A model generated the notes under the pieces. That model saw only the letters and a list, made by a program, of their open reading frames with translations. It ran no database searches and was not told where the DNA came from. From the NCBI RefSeq assembly GCF_018310345.1, contig NZ_JAGXBY010000002.1, forward strand, positions 496,001 to 560,000: a DNA stretch of 64,000 nucleotides. The letters are read 5' to 3'. Source of the DNA: Ornithinibacillus massiliensis (GTDB lineage: Bacteria > Bacillota > Bacilli > Bacillales > Amphibacillaceae). Of this stretch, positions 35,183 to 43,958 are shown piece by piece. The position numbers were made by a program, and so were the translations under genes. The first letter of the stretch is position 1. Each line of letters opens with the position of its first letter.

Positions 35183-36067
35183 TTATTCCTCTGTTGCTCC
35201 AGAAATAGTTACTACTGCGACACCTTTTGGAGAACCTACTTTTAATGTAGATTCTGCGATAACTTGACCTTTTACATTGTCTCCAGATTTTGCTAGTGGC
35301 TCAAAGTGTGGTTCACGTAAATATGCAAGGCTAACATAAGAATCATTAAAAGCAACAATCTTATCTGCCGGAACATGCTTACTTAATACAAAATGAACTG
35401 TGCCATAATTTGTATTGATAGAATCTACTAATAGACCAAAGTTTGTCGTTACGTGATTGTAGCCGTAACGATCTTTATAGATAGCATCTATCTGCTCTTT
35501 AATATCTGCATTAACTAAAGCATAAACAGTTCCCTCTGCAAGGTCTTGATTCCATAGATTACGCATAAATTCTTTTACAGTATCCTCTGTAACATTACCA
35601 GTTACTTCAACTGCATTAGATTCATCGGCAAACTCGATTAAACCACTCATTTGACGTTTAAATGGTGCAACTGAACCATCTGCTTTAACTCCATTGATAA
35701 ATTTCTTTTCCATGTTGATCTTTAATTCAAGAAGGCGATCTTCAATCTCCTGGGAAAATTGAGTAGATTTCATTGCCACCGCTGTCCCTGAAACGCTTGC
35801 ACCTTTCTTAAAGATTTCAAGAATGTTGTTTAGTTCTGCTCGGGCACTTTCATAAAATTTAATTTCGTCCGATCCTTCTACTGCGGATAAATCTTCATCA
35901 TGGTCAAGAGTTTTTTCTCTCCATGTATAGACTGTAGATAATGCCTTCTCGATATTACCTTTTGCCATTAACATTGATGTTAGTGGTGTTGCTTGTACTC
36001 CAATAACTGCGATTTCCTTCGCTAAAGAAATCTTTTCTGCATGTGTGAAGTTATCTGATTTAAACAA
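35183..36067 (-). CDS. Major capsid protein, DUF5309/SU10-type
   Basis: 294 residues of the HK97-fold family seen in SU10-like phages. The N-terminal arm is TPLTSMLMAKGNIEKALSTV with YTWREKTL; the C domain contains YVSLAYLREPHFEPLAKSGD and the family end GQVIAESTLKVGSPKGVAVV. No prohead protease or cleavage site is evident. It follows a scaffold gene, as usual. TTG at 36067 has AAGGA 9 bases before it and is preferred over an ATG that touches the ribosome site. Its presence shows that the element builds its own heads. Confidence 0.85.
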   Translation of the reverse strand: MFKSDNFTHAEKISLAKEIAVIGVQATPLTSMLMAKGNIEKALSTVYTWREKTLDHDEDLSAVEGSDEIKFYESARAELNNILEIFKKGASVSGTAVAMKSTQFSQEIEDRLLELKINMEKKFINGVKADGSVAPFKRQMSGLIEFADESNAVEVTGNVTEDTVKEFMRNLWNQDLAEGTVYALVNADIKEQIDAIYKDRYGYNHVTTNFGLLVDSINTNYGTVHFVLSKHVPADKIVAFNDSYVSLAYLREPHFEPLAKSGDNVKGQVIAESTLKVGSPKGVAVVTISGATEE

Positions 36068-36121
36068 TATAATCATTCCTTTTCTTTTTTTAGTTTTTAT
36101 GTATAGCCCTACTTGGACTTG

Positions 36122-36547
36122 TTACCCAAATAATTTTGATAATTTTGTTGCTATCATTCCTTGAACGTTCCCGTCCTTTTCAAATTTTGAATATTCGTCT
36201 GTTTTTGCATGATCCTGTGGAACATAGCCAGTAGATACTTTAATATCATTTACTACTTGGCCTAACACTTTAACAACTTCCTTTAATTCTTCTTCATTCT
36301 CGACTTTGACGATTGAAGCAAATTGTTCTAAACCTTTATCTTTTAAGGATAGATTTACTTCCTTTTGCCATAAATCTTGTTCACGTTGTTGTAAATCCAA
36401 TTCCTCCTGAGTTGGCTCTTTTGGAAGTTTGCCTTTCACTTCTTCCAATTCTGCAACAATAGGATTTAACTCCTGTTCTTGCCACTCTGCTTTAGCATTT
36501 TGAATTGCTTCATCAACTTGCTCTTGTGTAAAATTGTCTTCTGCCAT
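36122..36547 (-). CDS. Capsid scaffold protein, GP20-like
   Basis: 141 residues, acidic and helical: FTQEQVDEAIQNAKAEWQEQ, coiled coil VAELEEVKGKLPKEPTQEEL and a C-terminal capsid-binding helix GMIATKLSKLFG. This is the layout of phage GP20/scaffolding proteins, which guide major capsid assembly and are then released. It lies 55 bp before the major capsid gene. Its short length suggests a small procapsid, but that is inference. Confidence 0.8.
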   Translation of the reverse strand: MAEDNFTQEQVDEAIQNAKAEWQEQELNPIVAELEEVKGKLPKEPTQEELDLQQREQDLWQKEVNLSLKDKGLEQFASIVKVENEEELKEVVKVLGQVVNDIKVSTGYVPQDHAKTDEYSKFEKDGNVQGMIATKLSKLFG

Positions 36548-36566
36548 TCTTTAAATCTCTCCTTGT

Positions 36567-36845
36567 CTAATTAAATTTAATTTTTAATGAATCCCTTACC
36601 ACGATTGGCAAGTTATTATGAACCCCTTTAAACTCAAAAATAATATCTTGTTTATCATCAGGGGTAACGTAATCAAAATAATAAACACCAACATCATTTT
36701 TGTTAGTGTCATCTAATTTAAACTGTTCAATTTGTTGTTTGGTAGAATCATAGATGGATAGTGTTATATCTGTTGGATCAATTGCTTGCCCTGTAAATGT
36801 TTTAAATTGTACTTGTAATCTTACTGTATCGCCTGATAAAATCAT
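36567..36845 (-). CDS. Ig-like small structural protein
   Basis: 92 residues of beta-rich sequence (VRLQVQFKTFTGQAIDPTDI, TLSIYDSTKQQIEQF, GVYYFDYVTPDDKQDIIFEF), the form of immunoglobulin-like domains in capsid decoration or base-plate proteins. Its start overlaps the stop of the upstream gene by 4 bp (36842-36845). Head decoration is likely from its place just before the scaffold gene, but tail use cannot be ruled out. Confidence 0.6.
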   Translation of the reverse strand: MILSGDTVRLQVQFKTFTGQAIDPTDITLSIYDSTKQQIEQFKLDDTNKNDVGVYYFDYVTPDDKQDIIFEFKGVHNNLPIVVRDSLKIKFN

Positions 36846-37285
36846 TCCATCACCTCACTACGACTAGGATTTATAATATAAAAACTCATAGAACCATTTT
36901 CTAGCACGTTTACGGTTGCTTGGATAGGAATATATTCAGTAGATATAAACACGTCCCTATGGGCTTGTATTGACTTTATATGGCTCGTTACATCACGATT
37001 AGCCTTTAATGGTTGCCTATAAATCTCTGTTACAACATCAGAATGTAACGCATTGACAAAACTATATATATCCCTTACATCAATATTGCCACTTTTAACG
37101 TCTGTGGTGACGTTAAAATAAAATTGCGATAGATAACCCTTGACGGTACGGGAAGTAACTACAAAGTGCTCTACATGGTCAGATAATGGCTGTATATATG
37201 TGTAAGTATTTATAGTTTCATTTTGGGGCATACCATTAAGATAAGTATTAATTGGTTTTACAAAAGTATTTACTGTAATCTGCAT
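36842..37285 (-). CDS. Element structural protein, 147 residues
   Basis: A beta-rich protein with many Thr, Val and Tyr (ITVNTFVKPINTYLNGMPQN, HFVVTSRTVKGYLSQFYFNV). I do not recognise a family. The gene overlaps the next by 4 bp and follows the 140-residue gene by 11 bp, so it belongs to the head operon. Head-fibre, head-tail joining or decoration roles are all open. Confidence 0.5.
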   Translation of the reverse strand: MQITVNTFVKPINTYLNGMPQNETINTYTYIQPLSDHVEHFVVTSRTVKGYLSQFYFNVTTDVKSGNIDVRDIYSFVNALHSDVVTEIYRQPLKANRDVTSHIKSIQAHRDVFISTEYIPIQATVNVLENGSMSFYIINPSRSEVME

Positions 37286-37296
37286 TAAATCACCGC

Positions 37297-37719
37297 CTAT
37301 AGTTGCGGTACTTGGATATTATGTATCACCGTTAATTGATCGTTTTGGTTTTGCATATTAAACGGTTCAAATGTTTCCTCGCTTATTGCTTCTCCGTTAT
37401 TTGGTACATTATAAATAACGGATTTAGCAAATGTTTGAGGTAATGTAATATCAGGATCATTCCCTTTAATAACTATTTGCAATTGTAGGGTATTAGGTAA
37501 TAATCTTTTTGGCTCGCCATAAATTGGATTAAATAATTCGTCATAATCGACAATCTCCTGTTCGCCTTCAATCATTTGATGAACCCATGTTACTCTCTCG
37601 TCATCTGGTGATAATCTTATAATTGGTATATTTGTTTGATCTCGCAACTCAATAAATTGCCAATTCTCAATTATATATTGACGTAATTGTTGATATGCGG
37701 CCTCAGTTATTTCTGCCAT
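37297..37719 (-). CDS. Element structural protein, 140 residues
   Basis: The first half is helical (EAAYQQLRQYIIENWQFIEL) and the second beta-rich (PNTLQLQIVIKGNDPDITLP, DQLTVIHNIQVPQL). The family is not recognised. Similar-looking proteins occur in Bacillus phage head modules. It starts 4 bp after the holin-like gene with an AGGGGG-type ribosome site. Confidence 0.5.
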   Translation of the reverse strand: MAEITEAAYQQLRQYIIENWQFIELRDQTNIPIIRLSPDDERVTWVHQMIEGEQEIVDYDELFNPIYGEPKRLLPNTLQLQIVIKGNDPDITLPQTFAKSVIYNVPNNGEAISEETFEPFNMQNQNDQLTVIHNIQVPQL

Positions 37720-37723
37720 TTAT

Positions 37724-37981
37724 CTATTCCCCCTTTACTTCTCGTTCAAATTGAGTTAATCGATTGTCAATGTTATCGACTTTTACACTTACATTCTCCA
37801 TTCGTTGGCTTAATGTATCTAGTGTGTCAGTTGTCTTTTCCACGTGTGCCATCAACCTATCCTCTCGGGTTTTGGAGTCCTTCCGACTATCCAAAAATAA
37901 CCAAATAAATAATATTGCAAATATCCCTTGTGATAACAACATATCAAAAGGCACTTGTGACAAAATGTCCATTTTATACAC
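37724..37981 (-). CDS. BhlA/UviB-type holin-like protein
   Basis: 85 residues: one N-terminal membrane span (MLLSQGIFAILFIWLFLD), a short basic loop (SRKDSKTREDRL) and a coiled-coil tail (MENVSVKVDNIDNRLTQFER). This is the BhlA/UviB holin-like layout linked to bacteriocin or phage lysis. No endolysin gene is present. It is the first gene of the capsid operon, which is unusual. A role as a membrane anchor during assembly is also possible. Confidence 0.75.
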   Translation of the reverse strand: MYKMDILSQVPFDMLLSQGIFAILFIWLFLDSRKDSKTREDRLMAHVEKTTDTLDTLSQRMENVSVKVDNIDNRLTQFEREVKGE

Positions 37982-38432
37982 CTCCTAAAAGTAATAAATA
38001 TGAGTAAAAAAAAGAAAAAGAGTAGCCAAAATATTGACTACACATCAAAGAATAGAGGTCAAGATGTAAACTTGACCAGAGAGGATTAATAATAATGTAA
38101 GACTAGGGTAATAAACCCCTGTAACCACTCAAATGATTAAATAGTTAAAGCGATCTATTACTGTATTCTATCGTGAGAAATACCATTCTAATTGCTAACA
38201 TTCTCTATCATAAGTACAACCAAAACAGCGATTTAGAGTTTGCTAGTGAGAGTAGATATCTTTCAATCAGAGTCTTATCTAGTATCGCTACCGTTTACTC
38301 TTATACTTCCATTGTGATAAATACCATCTATTGTATGACATTATTTATCATAAGTACAAACAAAACACTGATTTAGAGATGTTTACTCTTTCTAGTAATC
38401 TCTAAATTTTCTAAATAGGTAGCATTAATTAC

Positions 38433-38557
38433 CTACCTTCCTTTGTAGACGATTATCTCCAATCCTCTAAAAACATTGATATGACAGTATTTAAGATAGA
38501 TTTTCTTGGTTTTTAGATATTTTATTTTCGTGGATTTACCTTTCCTTTAATGGTTAT
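38433..38557 (-). pseudogene. Decayed copy of the 90-residue element gene
   Basis: Read on the minus strand, it matches the intact neighbour through TIKGKVN and, in a shifted frame, KYLKTKKIYLKYCHINVF. The start ATG is ATA, a deletion shifts the frame, and an early TAG ends it. So it is a non-functional duplicate about 230 bp downstream of the intact copy. Confidence 0.75.
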
Positions 38558-38666
38558 TAACAAAAAATAATTTAAAAGACTCCTCAAACCCTTGATAGGA
38601 CTGGTGTCGTAGCACTTCAAAAGAAGGCACTTTCCATACCGTCAAACCTTAATAGGCTATTATAGA

Positions 38667-38939
38667 TCAAGTCTTAATATCTACTGCAAACACTGATATA
38701 TCAACACTTCTCATGTTTTTACCAAAAACATCATTGTGTATTCCATCGTGATAAATACCGTCTATTTCGTCATTTTTATTAATGGTAAAGTAAACTACAT
38801 ACCTTCCTTTATAGGGAATTATCTCGATTCTTCTATAAACGTTGATATAACAGTATTTAAGATAGATTTTCTTGGTTTTTAGATATTTTAGTTTGTCGTA
38901 ATTTCTCATATCTACATTTACCCTTCCTTTAATGGTCAT
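38667..38939 (-). CDS. Small unknown element protein (intact member of a decayed family)
   Basis: 90 residues, basic in the N half (LKYLKTKKIYLKYCYINVYR) and acidic later (NKNDEIDGIYHDGIHNDVFG). No family is recognised. A broken copy lies beside it and further fragments of its end surround it, so the gene has been duplicated locally. Ribosome site and promoter are weak. It may be expendable. Confidence 0.45.
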   Translation of the reverse strand: MTIKGRVNVDMRNYDKLKYLKTKKIYLKYCYINVYRRIEIIPYKGRYVVYFTINKNDEIDGIYHDGIHNDVFGKNMRSVDISVFAVDIKT

Positions 38940-39160
38940 TAACGAGAATTATTTTGAATCACCTTAAACCCCTTGATATGACTGGGTTTGACAGGTGTTT
39001 CTGAGAAAAATGTCACGCTTGATCTTTACCATGTATGCTATCGTGATAAATATCAATGACTGTTTACACCTCTATCATAAGTACAAGCAAAACACCGATT
39101 TAAAGATACTTACTCGTTCTAGTAATCTCTAAATTTTCTAAAGTTGGACACAAACAAAAA

Positions 39161-39186
39161 TACACCCATCAATTAAGACAGGTGTA
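39161..39186 (-). terminator. Terminator of the int-77-residue gene unit
   Basis: TACACC/GGTGTA stem with a 14-base loop then TTTTTG on the minus strand, 31 bp past the stop at 39217. Confidence 0.6.
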
Positions 39187-39216
39187 AAAGTAATCTTATA
39201 TAATCTTTTATTTACC

Positions 39217-39450
39217 TCAATCGTGATAACTTAAAATTTTTACGTCACAACTAGCGACTACTTCCTCAAACTTGCCTTCCATATATGGATTTTTAGAGGG
39301 TCTATTTGTTACTATAGTATACAAATTTAGTCTAGGATCATCTGTAGCACTCTCTATTACAACAGTGGCTACCTGTCCTATTAAATCTCCATACTCTCCA
39401 TCGCAGGTATCACGCACAATCAACACATCTTTTGGCATTTTAGTTTCCAT
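39217..39450 (-). CDS. Small unknown element protein, 77 residues
   Basis: Probably an SH3-like beta barrel judging from KDVLIVRDTCDGEYGDLIGQ and ATVVIESATDDPRLNLYTIV. No family is named. AAAGGGG precedes the ATG. It ends in SYHD, a motif echoed in the degenerate repeats next to it. It lies between the integrase and the repeat array. Confidence 0.5.
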   Translation of the reverse strand: METKMPKDVLIVRDTCDGEYGDLIGQVATVVIESATDDPRLNLYTIVTNRPSKNPYMEGKFEEVVASCDVKILSYHD

Positions 39451-39478
39451 TTTACTATCCCCTTTAATTTGTTTTAAT

Positions 39479-39651
39479 TTAAACAGTCCTCATTTTATAG
39501 CCTATAAGTTTAGCATTTAAGCCGAATAAGTTATAACCTTTCTTCTTTACTTCATTTTTAGGTAAGGTCACTTTTGATTCAAATGTAAGTCAACTCTCCA
39601 GCCATCAAATTCGGCAACGACTGTATAGATATAATTTTGAAATGGTAGCAT
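39479..39651 (-). pseudogene. Frameshifted small gene coupled to the integrase
   Basis: ATG overlaps the integrase stop (TAATG) and has AGGAGG inside the integrase end. The frame reads MLPFQNYIYTVVAEFDGWRV, then stops at codon 28. One base added near the Leu would carry it on through TFESKVTLPKNEVKKGYNLF to a stop at 39479, giving 57 residues. A 1-base deletion, or a sequencing error, is the simplest reading. Its place after int suggests an excisionase or accessory, unproven. Confidence 0.55.
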
Positions 39652-40568
39652 TACCGATTCCTCCTGTTAAGGTTCATCAGAGGGCTACTAGACGTTGCCT
39701 TTTCTAGTAATTGGTCGTTATCCAATGATTCTAGGTAACGTTGTGTAGTAGATACATCACTATGACCCAACAACCTAGATAAACTATATACATCAATTCC
39801 TGCCATTATCGATTGAACTGCGAAATAATGACGAAACATATGCGGACTTACCCTTTTACCTTTAATTCCTACACGTTCAGCCGCTTCAATAACTAAATTA
39901 TAAACTGCTACAGTTGACATTGCTTTACCTTGATAGGCAAGAAAATAGTTGTCATTGTATTTGATTCTATTAGTAAAGTATTCCTTTTTAATCCGTTCAT
40001 AGCGTATAAGAATCTTTTTTAATGCAGGGGATATAAATACTATTCGCTCCTTATTACCTTTACCAAATACTTTAATAGTTGTATCACGCACATCATTCTC
40101 TTTTAATCCTGCTATCTCCATAGCACGTAAACCACAATCTGCCATCATACCTAAAATGGCTTTATTCCTTATCTCAAGATACTTAGTATTACTAAATGAT
40201 TCCATCATATCAACTACTTCTCTACTAGTTAATCCAGTTAATAATACTTTAGGTATTCTTGGTAAGGTAACCTTATCCATTGGGTTAATGGTTAAGTATT
40301 CTTCTTTAACGCACCAGTTAAAAAATGCTTTCACTTGTTTAGCCATAGACACAATTGATTGTGGCTTCAATCCCTTTTGTCGTTTAATACGTAAATAAGC
40401 ATCAAGATCATGTGAAGTGACACTTTCCAATTCAGCAATTCCCCTTTTAGTTTGAAGGAACTCCAATACTTGTTTCAATTCTTGACGTTTATTCTTCATT
40501 GTTTTTTTAGTAAAATTACGTGCTTGACAATGATACTCATACTCCCTCAGTACATCTTCTAGTAGCAT
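39651..40568 (-). CDS. int: Tyrosine recombinase / integrase
   Basis: 305 residues. An N-terminal SAM-like core-binding domain (residues 1-85, LQTKRGIAELESVTSHDLDA) is followed by a catalytic domain with Arg in ADCGLRAMEIAGLK, Lys in FGKGNKERIV, His-x-x-Arg in SPHMFRHYFA, His in LLGHSDVSTTQ and nucleophile Tyr in TTQRYLESL. All active residues are present. It lies 240 bp from the right attachment site, as expected for the enzyme that inserted the element at the yneF end. Length is like XerC/D-type phage integrases. Confidence 0.92.
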   Translation of the reverse strand: MLLEDVLREYEYHCQARNFTKKTMKNKRQELKQVLEFLQTKRGIAELESVTSHDLDAYLRIKRQKGLKPQSIVSMAKQVKAFFNWCVKEEYLTINPMDKVTLPRIPKVLLTGLTSREVVDMMESFSNTKYLEIRNKAILGMMADCGLRAMEIAGLKENDVRDTTIKVFGKGNKERIVFISPALKKILIRYERIKKEYFTNRIKYNDNYFLAYQGKAMSTVAVYNLVIEAAERVGIKGKRVSPHMFRHYFAVQSIMAGIDVYSLSRLLGHSDVSTTQRYLESLDNDQLLEKATSSSPLMNLNRRNR

Positions 40569-40654
40569 AGCGTATCACCGCCTACTAAATGCCTTACTTG
40601 ATTTTTCTTAACGAGGAGAAAAATAAACCAAATGTCCCCATAAAACATAAAAAA

Positions 40655-40691
40655 CCACCTCTTCTGCTTAATTTTTTAACAGAAAAAGTGG
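40655..40691 (-). terminator. Terminator between yneF and int (element-borne)
   Basis: A 12-bp stem with two mismatches (CCACTTTTTCTG/CAGAAGAGGTGG on the minus strand) plus TTTTTT. The element supplies a new stop signal for yneF in place of the one displaced to 25540. The rest of the gap to 40808 has an imperfect hairpin (40750-40786) that could be integrase arm sites. Confidence 0.7.
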
Positions 40692-40807
40692 CTTGGAGTA
40701 AAATTAATCAACCGAATCATATAAGTGCAAAGTAAAATCAAGCCGACAACTTTTTTATCACAATAATAATTCGATAAAGTTGTTCAAAACGTTGACATAC
40801 CAATTAT

Positions 40808-41029
40808 TTATTTATCCATTTGATTATTCATTGCACGCATCATTTGATTGATTTTCTTCTGAGAAGGCTTTTGCCCCATTTGCATCATTAACGTGCGTAG
40901 CATTTGCTCATTAATAGGTGGATTCTTTTTCAAATAGCTCATCATATACTTTCTTGCAATAAAAAATCCAAGAGCAACACCAGCAATTAAAGCTGCTATA
41001 GCAATTAATACGACCCAAATTACGTCCAT
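40808..41029 (-). CDS. yneF: UPF0154 membrane protein YneF
   Basis: 73 residues with one N-terminal membrane span ([20 protein letters not shown]) and a conserved soluble tail ending [19 protein letters not shown] / MMRAMNNQ. The family is universal in Bacilli with unknown role. The 3' end is the integration target of the element, which leaves a whole gene. AGGAGG-like bases precede the ATG. It is downstream of sirA as in B. subtilis. Confidence 0.9.
   Translation of the reverse strand: MDVIWVVLIAIAALIAGVALGFFIARKYMMSYLKKNPPINEQMLRTLMMQMGQKPSQKKINQMMRAMNNQMDK
40809..40868. repeat. Right attachment site (attR) in the yneF 3' end
   Basis: 60 bp identical to 25614-25673. It covers the last codons of intact yneF, so insertion restores the gene and only the third stop-codon base differs between copies. 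Confidence 0.9.
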
Positions 41030-41080
41030 CTATTCGTTTCCTCCTTCGTGTTGTCTCTTATACAGTATAGTAAAACAGTC

Positions 41081-41533
41081 CTAAGAATACAATACTTGAT
41101 CATTATTATACGCTGTAATTGTCTTTGCAGGCGAAATCCAACCATAATCTTCATATTCGCTATTCATAATGAATAAATATGGATGAAACCGTCTCAAAGT
41201 AGGAAATAATAATGCTTCAGCATCCTGTAATGTTTCACAACGAAATTTTATATGTTTTTCTTCAATCTGTAAAGTAATAAATTCCCGTTTATTACCAAGC
41301 TCTAGCATTTCGCTACTATTAATTTTTCCAAGTGTGTTTTTAGGCTGTCTCCATAATTGTGAAGTTAAAGAATCCTTAGGGAAGTTCTCCGTAATATAAT
41401 GGAATTGCATATGTAAATCATTTCTTAATTGATTCAAATGATACTCTTTGATAAAACGATATAAAATATCACTTTTATAGTAATAGTGTTTAGCAAATTC
41501 TTCTTTTATCCAATAAACAGTATATTCTTTCAT
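41081..41533 (-). CDS. sirA: Sporulation inhibitor of replication SirA
   Basis: 150 residues, same size and start pattern (YTVYWIKEEFAKHYYYKSDI) as B. subtilis SirA (YneE), with conserved HPYLFIMNSEYEDYGWISPA. SirA binds domain I of DnaA at the start of sporulation and blocks re-initiation. The gene lies between tkt and yneF as in B. subtilis. Spo0A~P control is known there; no 0A box was identified here. Confidence 0.85.
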   Translation of the reverse strand: MKEYTVYWIKEEFAKHYYYKSDILYRFIKEYHLNQLRNDLHMQFHYITENFPKDSLTSQLWRQPKNTLGKINSSEMLELGNKREFITLQIEEKHIKFRCETLQDAEALLFPTLRRFHPYLFIMNSEYEDYGWISPAKTITAYNNDQVLYS

Positions 41534-41674
41534 TTTCTATAGCCCCTCCCCTTTTTCATCTATTATACGTTTTCTATTAAAAAAGAATGTCAAACGGTGA
41601 AATATATTATCACTAGTTTTGTCGAATGGATTAATAGATGAAAAATAGGTTGGAACTACATTTATGTTATTTTT

Positions 41675-41709
41675 AAATAGCCCCGAATGTTTTTCAGTCG
41701 GGGCTATTT
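41675..41709 (-). terminator. Terminator of tkt
   Basis: A perfect 12-bp stem AAATAGCCCCGA/TCGGGGCTATTT with an 11-base loop, T-rich on both sides, in the 41534-41857 gap. The rest of the gap holds nothing recognised. Confidence 0.85.
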
Positions 41710-41857
41710 TGCTTTTGGTTATCTTTTAACTAGAAAGAATATCTATGAACTCACTGAAGCCTCTCCTTCTGTTTGAGCCTATGCAATTCCTGAGCTTGTA
41801 TCATGCACTGATTTAAAATAGATACGCTTAATACCATCTAGATCTAGCATGATTCCA

Positions 41858-43858
41858 TTACATAACGATATCTTTTACATGCTTTACTACATTTTCAACG
41901 GTAAATCCGTATTCTTCGATTAACTTTTCTCCACTTGCGGATGCGCCAAAGGTAGAAATGCCAATAATTTTCCCTTCTTGCCCAATGTAACGTTCCCAGC
42001 CAAGTGGAGAACCCATTTCCATTGCAATTCGTTTGGTAACAGATTTAGGTAGAACTTTTTCTTTATAATTTTCTTCTTGGCGTTCAAAACGATCCCATGA
42101 TGCAAGGCTAACCACTCGTACATCTATATTGTCTTCACGAAGTACTTTTTGTGCTTCCACTGCTAATTGAACTTCGGAACCGGAAGCAATTAAGATCGCA
42201 TCAGGGATTGCTTTATTGGAATCACGTAAAATATATCCACCACGTTTTACACCTTCATATGCCTGTTCCTTTGTACCCTCTAATGTCGGTAAGTTCTGTC
42301 GTGTTAATACGAGAAGGGTTGGTTGATCTGTCGATTCCACCGCAAGTCTCCAAGCAGCATTGGTTTCATTTCCATCTGCCGGTCGAATTACGGAAAGGTT
42401 CGGCATGCTTCGGAACGCTGATAAATGTTCAATTGGTTCATGTGTTGGACCGTCCTCACCAACAGCAATCGAGTCGTGTGTAAATACGTATGTAACAGGT
42501 GTATTCATAATAGCAGATAAGCGTATTGCTGGACGTAAGTAATCACTGAAGACAAAGAACGTACCGCCATACACCTTCACCCCGCCGTGAAGTGCCATAC
42601 CATTCAGTGCAGCACCCATTGCATGTTCACGAACACCGAACCATATATTTCTACCACTATAATTCTCTCTAGTAAAGTCCTCTTCTCCGGTAATGGTGGT
42701 TTTATTAGAGCCAGCTAGGTCAGCACTACCACCAAGGAAATACGGAATGGCTTTAGCAATACCATTTAATACTTCGCCTGAAGAAGCTCGCGTTGCAAGA
42801 GACTTTCCTACTTCATATACTGGAAGGTTATCAGCCCATCCTTGCGGTAATTCACCTGCAATGGCCATCTCTAGTTCCTTAGCCTCTTGTGGATATTTAT
42901 CTCGATAAGTGGCAAAAAGCATATTCCATTCTGCTTCTAGTTTCTCGCCTTTTATTTGTATCTTCTCTTTAAAATCAGCATATACCTCTTCCGGAACACG
43001 GAATTCTTCATGCTGCCACTGATAGAATTCTTTCGTTAACAAGACCTCATCCTCACCTAATGGGGCACCGTGTGAAGCAGAAGAAGCTGATTTATTAGGA
43101 GATCCATAACCAATAACGGTTTTCACTTCAATTAGCGTAGGTTGTTCGATATTTTCTCTCGCGTCTTTTAATGCCATGCGAATCGTTTCTACATTATTTC
43201 CATCCTCAACCCGAATAACCTGCCAACCATAGGATTTAAAACGTTCTTCCGTATTATCCGAGAAAGAGCGGTTTAATTCTCCATCTAGCGAAATATCATT
43301 AGAATCGTATAAAACAATCAATTTACCGAGCCTTAGATGGCCAGCCAGGGAAGCCGCTTCATGCGAAATTCCTTCCATTAAATCACCATCACCAACTAAG
43401 CAATAGGTATAATGGTCTATAATGTTCATATCACTTTTATTATACTTAGCAGCTAAATACGCCTCAGCCATCGCCATCCCAACAGACATTGCAATACCTT
43501 GGCCTAAAGGACCTGTAGTTGCTTCTACACCATCGGTATGATGAACTTCTGGATGGCCTGGCGTCCTAGAACCCCACTGGCGAAACTCCTTTAAATCTTC
43601 TATTGTTACGTCATAGCCCGATAAATGTAACAGACTGTACAGTAGCATTGATCCATGTCCAGCAGATAATACAAACCGGTCGCGGTTAAACCATTTAGAA
43701 TTTTTAGGATTGTGATTCATTATGTCTGCCCATAACGTATACGCCATTGGAGAAGCACCCATTGGTAATCCAGGATGTCCTGAATTAGCTTTTTCTATGG
43801 CATCAATGGATAGGGTGCGAATTGCATTAATGGACATTTGCTCTATATTAGTAGACAT
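41858..43858 (-). CDS. tkt: Transketolase
   Basis: 666 residues. The thiamine diphosphate site is [20 protein letters not shown] with the downstream Asn; the Pyr domain has [20 protein letters not shown] with catalytic Glu; the C domain has [11 protein letters not shown]. It interconverts pentose phosphates in the non-oxidative branch. AGGAG precedes the ATG. Order with ynzC upstream is conserved. Length is normal (about 665). Confidence 0.96.
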   Translation of the reverse strand: MSTNIEQMSINAIRTLSIDAIEKANSGHPGLPMGASPMAYTLWADIMNHNPKNSKWFNRDRFVLSAGHGSMLLYSLLHLSGYDVTIEDLKEFRQWGSRTPGHPEVHHTDGVEATTGPLGQGIAMSVGMAMAEAYLAAKYNKSDMNIIDHYTYCLVGDGDLMEGISHEAASLAGHLRLGKLIVLYDSNDISLDGELNRSFSDNTEERFKSYGWQVIRVEDGNNVETIRMALKDARENIEQPTLIEVKTVIGYGSPNKSASSASHGAPLGEDEVLLTKEFYQWQHEEFRVPEEVYADFKEKIQIKGEKLEAEWNMLFATYRDKYPQEAKELEMAIAGELPQGWADNLPVYEVGKSLATRASSGEVLNGIAKAIPYFLGGSADLAGSNKTTITGEEDFTRENYSGRNIWFGVREHAMGAALNGMALHGGVKVYGGTFFVFSDYLRPAIRLSAIMNTPVTYVFTHDSIAVGEDGPTHEPIEHLSAFRSMPNLSVIRPADGNETNAAWRLAVESTDQPTLLVLTRQNLPTLEGTKEQAYEGVKRGGYILRDSNKAIPDAILIASGSEVQLAVEAQKVLREDNIDVRVVSLASWDRFERQEENYKEKVLPKSVTKRIAMEMGSPLGWERYIGQEGKIIGISTFGASASGEKLIEEYGFTVENVVKHVKDIVM

Positions 43859-43958
43859 ACGTAATACTCCTTTCGGTCAGAAGAATAGTAATACTTGTTT
43901 TCTGTAAAATGTAGATAGTTAACAAGTACTAGTATTCCTTATTATGATATTACTATGT

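Larger units (their letters stand above)
38160..39141. repeat. Array of degenerate repeats next to the integrase
   Basis: Copies of a segment like ATCGTGATAAATACC lie near 38169, 38312, 38749 and 39033. Copies of CATAAGTACAAnCAAAACA lie near 38208, 38350 and 39075. A longer match links 38428-38605 with 38792-38986. On the minus strand the first segment encodes an IDGIYHDGIH-like peptide, so the array looks like decayed tandem copies of the 90-residue gene within it. Between 37982 and 38666 I see no intact gene. Confidence 0.65.
25614..40868 (-). mobile_element. Integrated 15.2-kb capsid-forming satellite (cf-PICI-like) or deleted prophage
   Basis: A perfect 60-bp direct repeat (25614-25673 and 40809-40868) bounds about 15,195 bp that interrupts the ccdA-yneF neighbourhood. 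Genes, all minus strand, in transcription order are: tyrosine integrase, small ORFs, holin-like, head proteins, scaffold, major capsid, HTH, 268-residue protein, DUF5659-like, replication-type protein, TerS, TerL, portal, two cargo genes, two connector-like genes. Nothing looks like a tail, lysin, primase or DNA polymerase. Size and content match capsid-forming phage-inducible islands, which build their own heads and borrow tails from a helper phage. A prophage that lost its tail module is the alternative. Confidence 0.85.

Noticed and set aside
36122..37981. Tail genes in the capsid operon
   Set aside because: None of the small structural proteins has tail tube, sheath or tape-measure length or pattern. 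The longest is 147 residues, and no long coiled-coil tape measure exists anywhere in the element.
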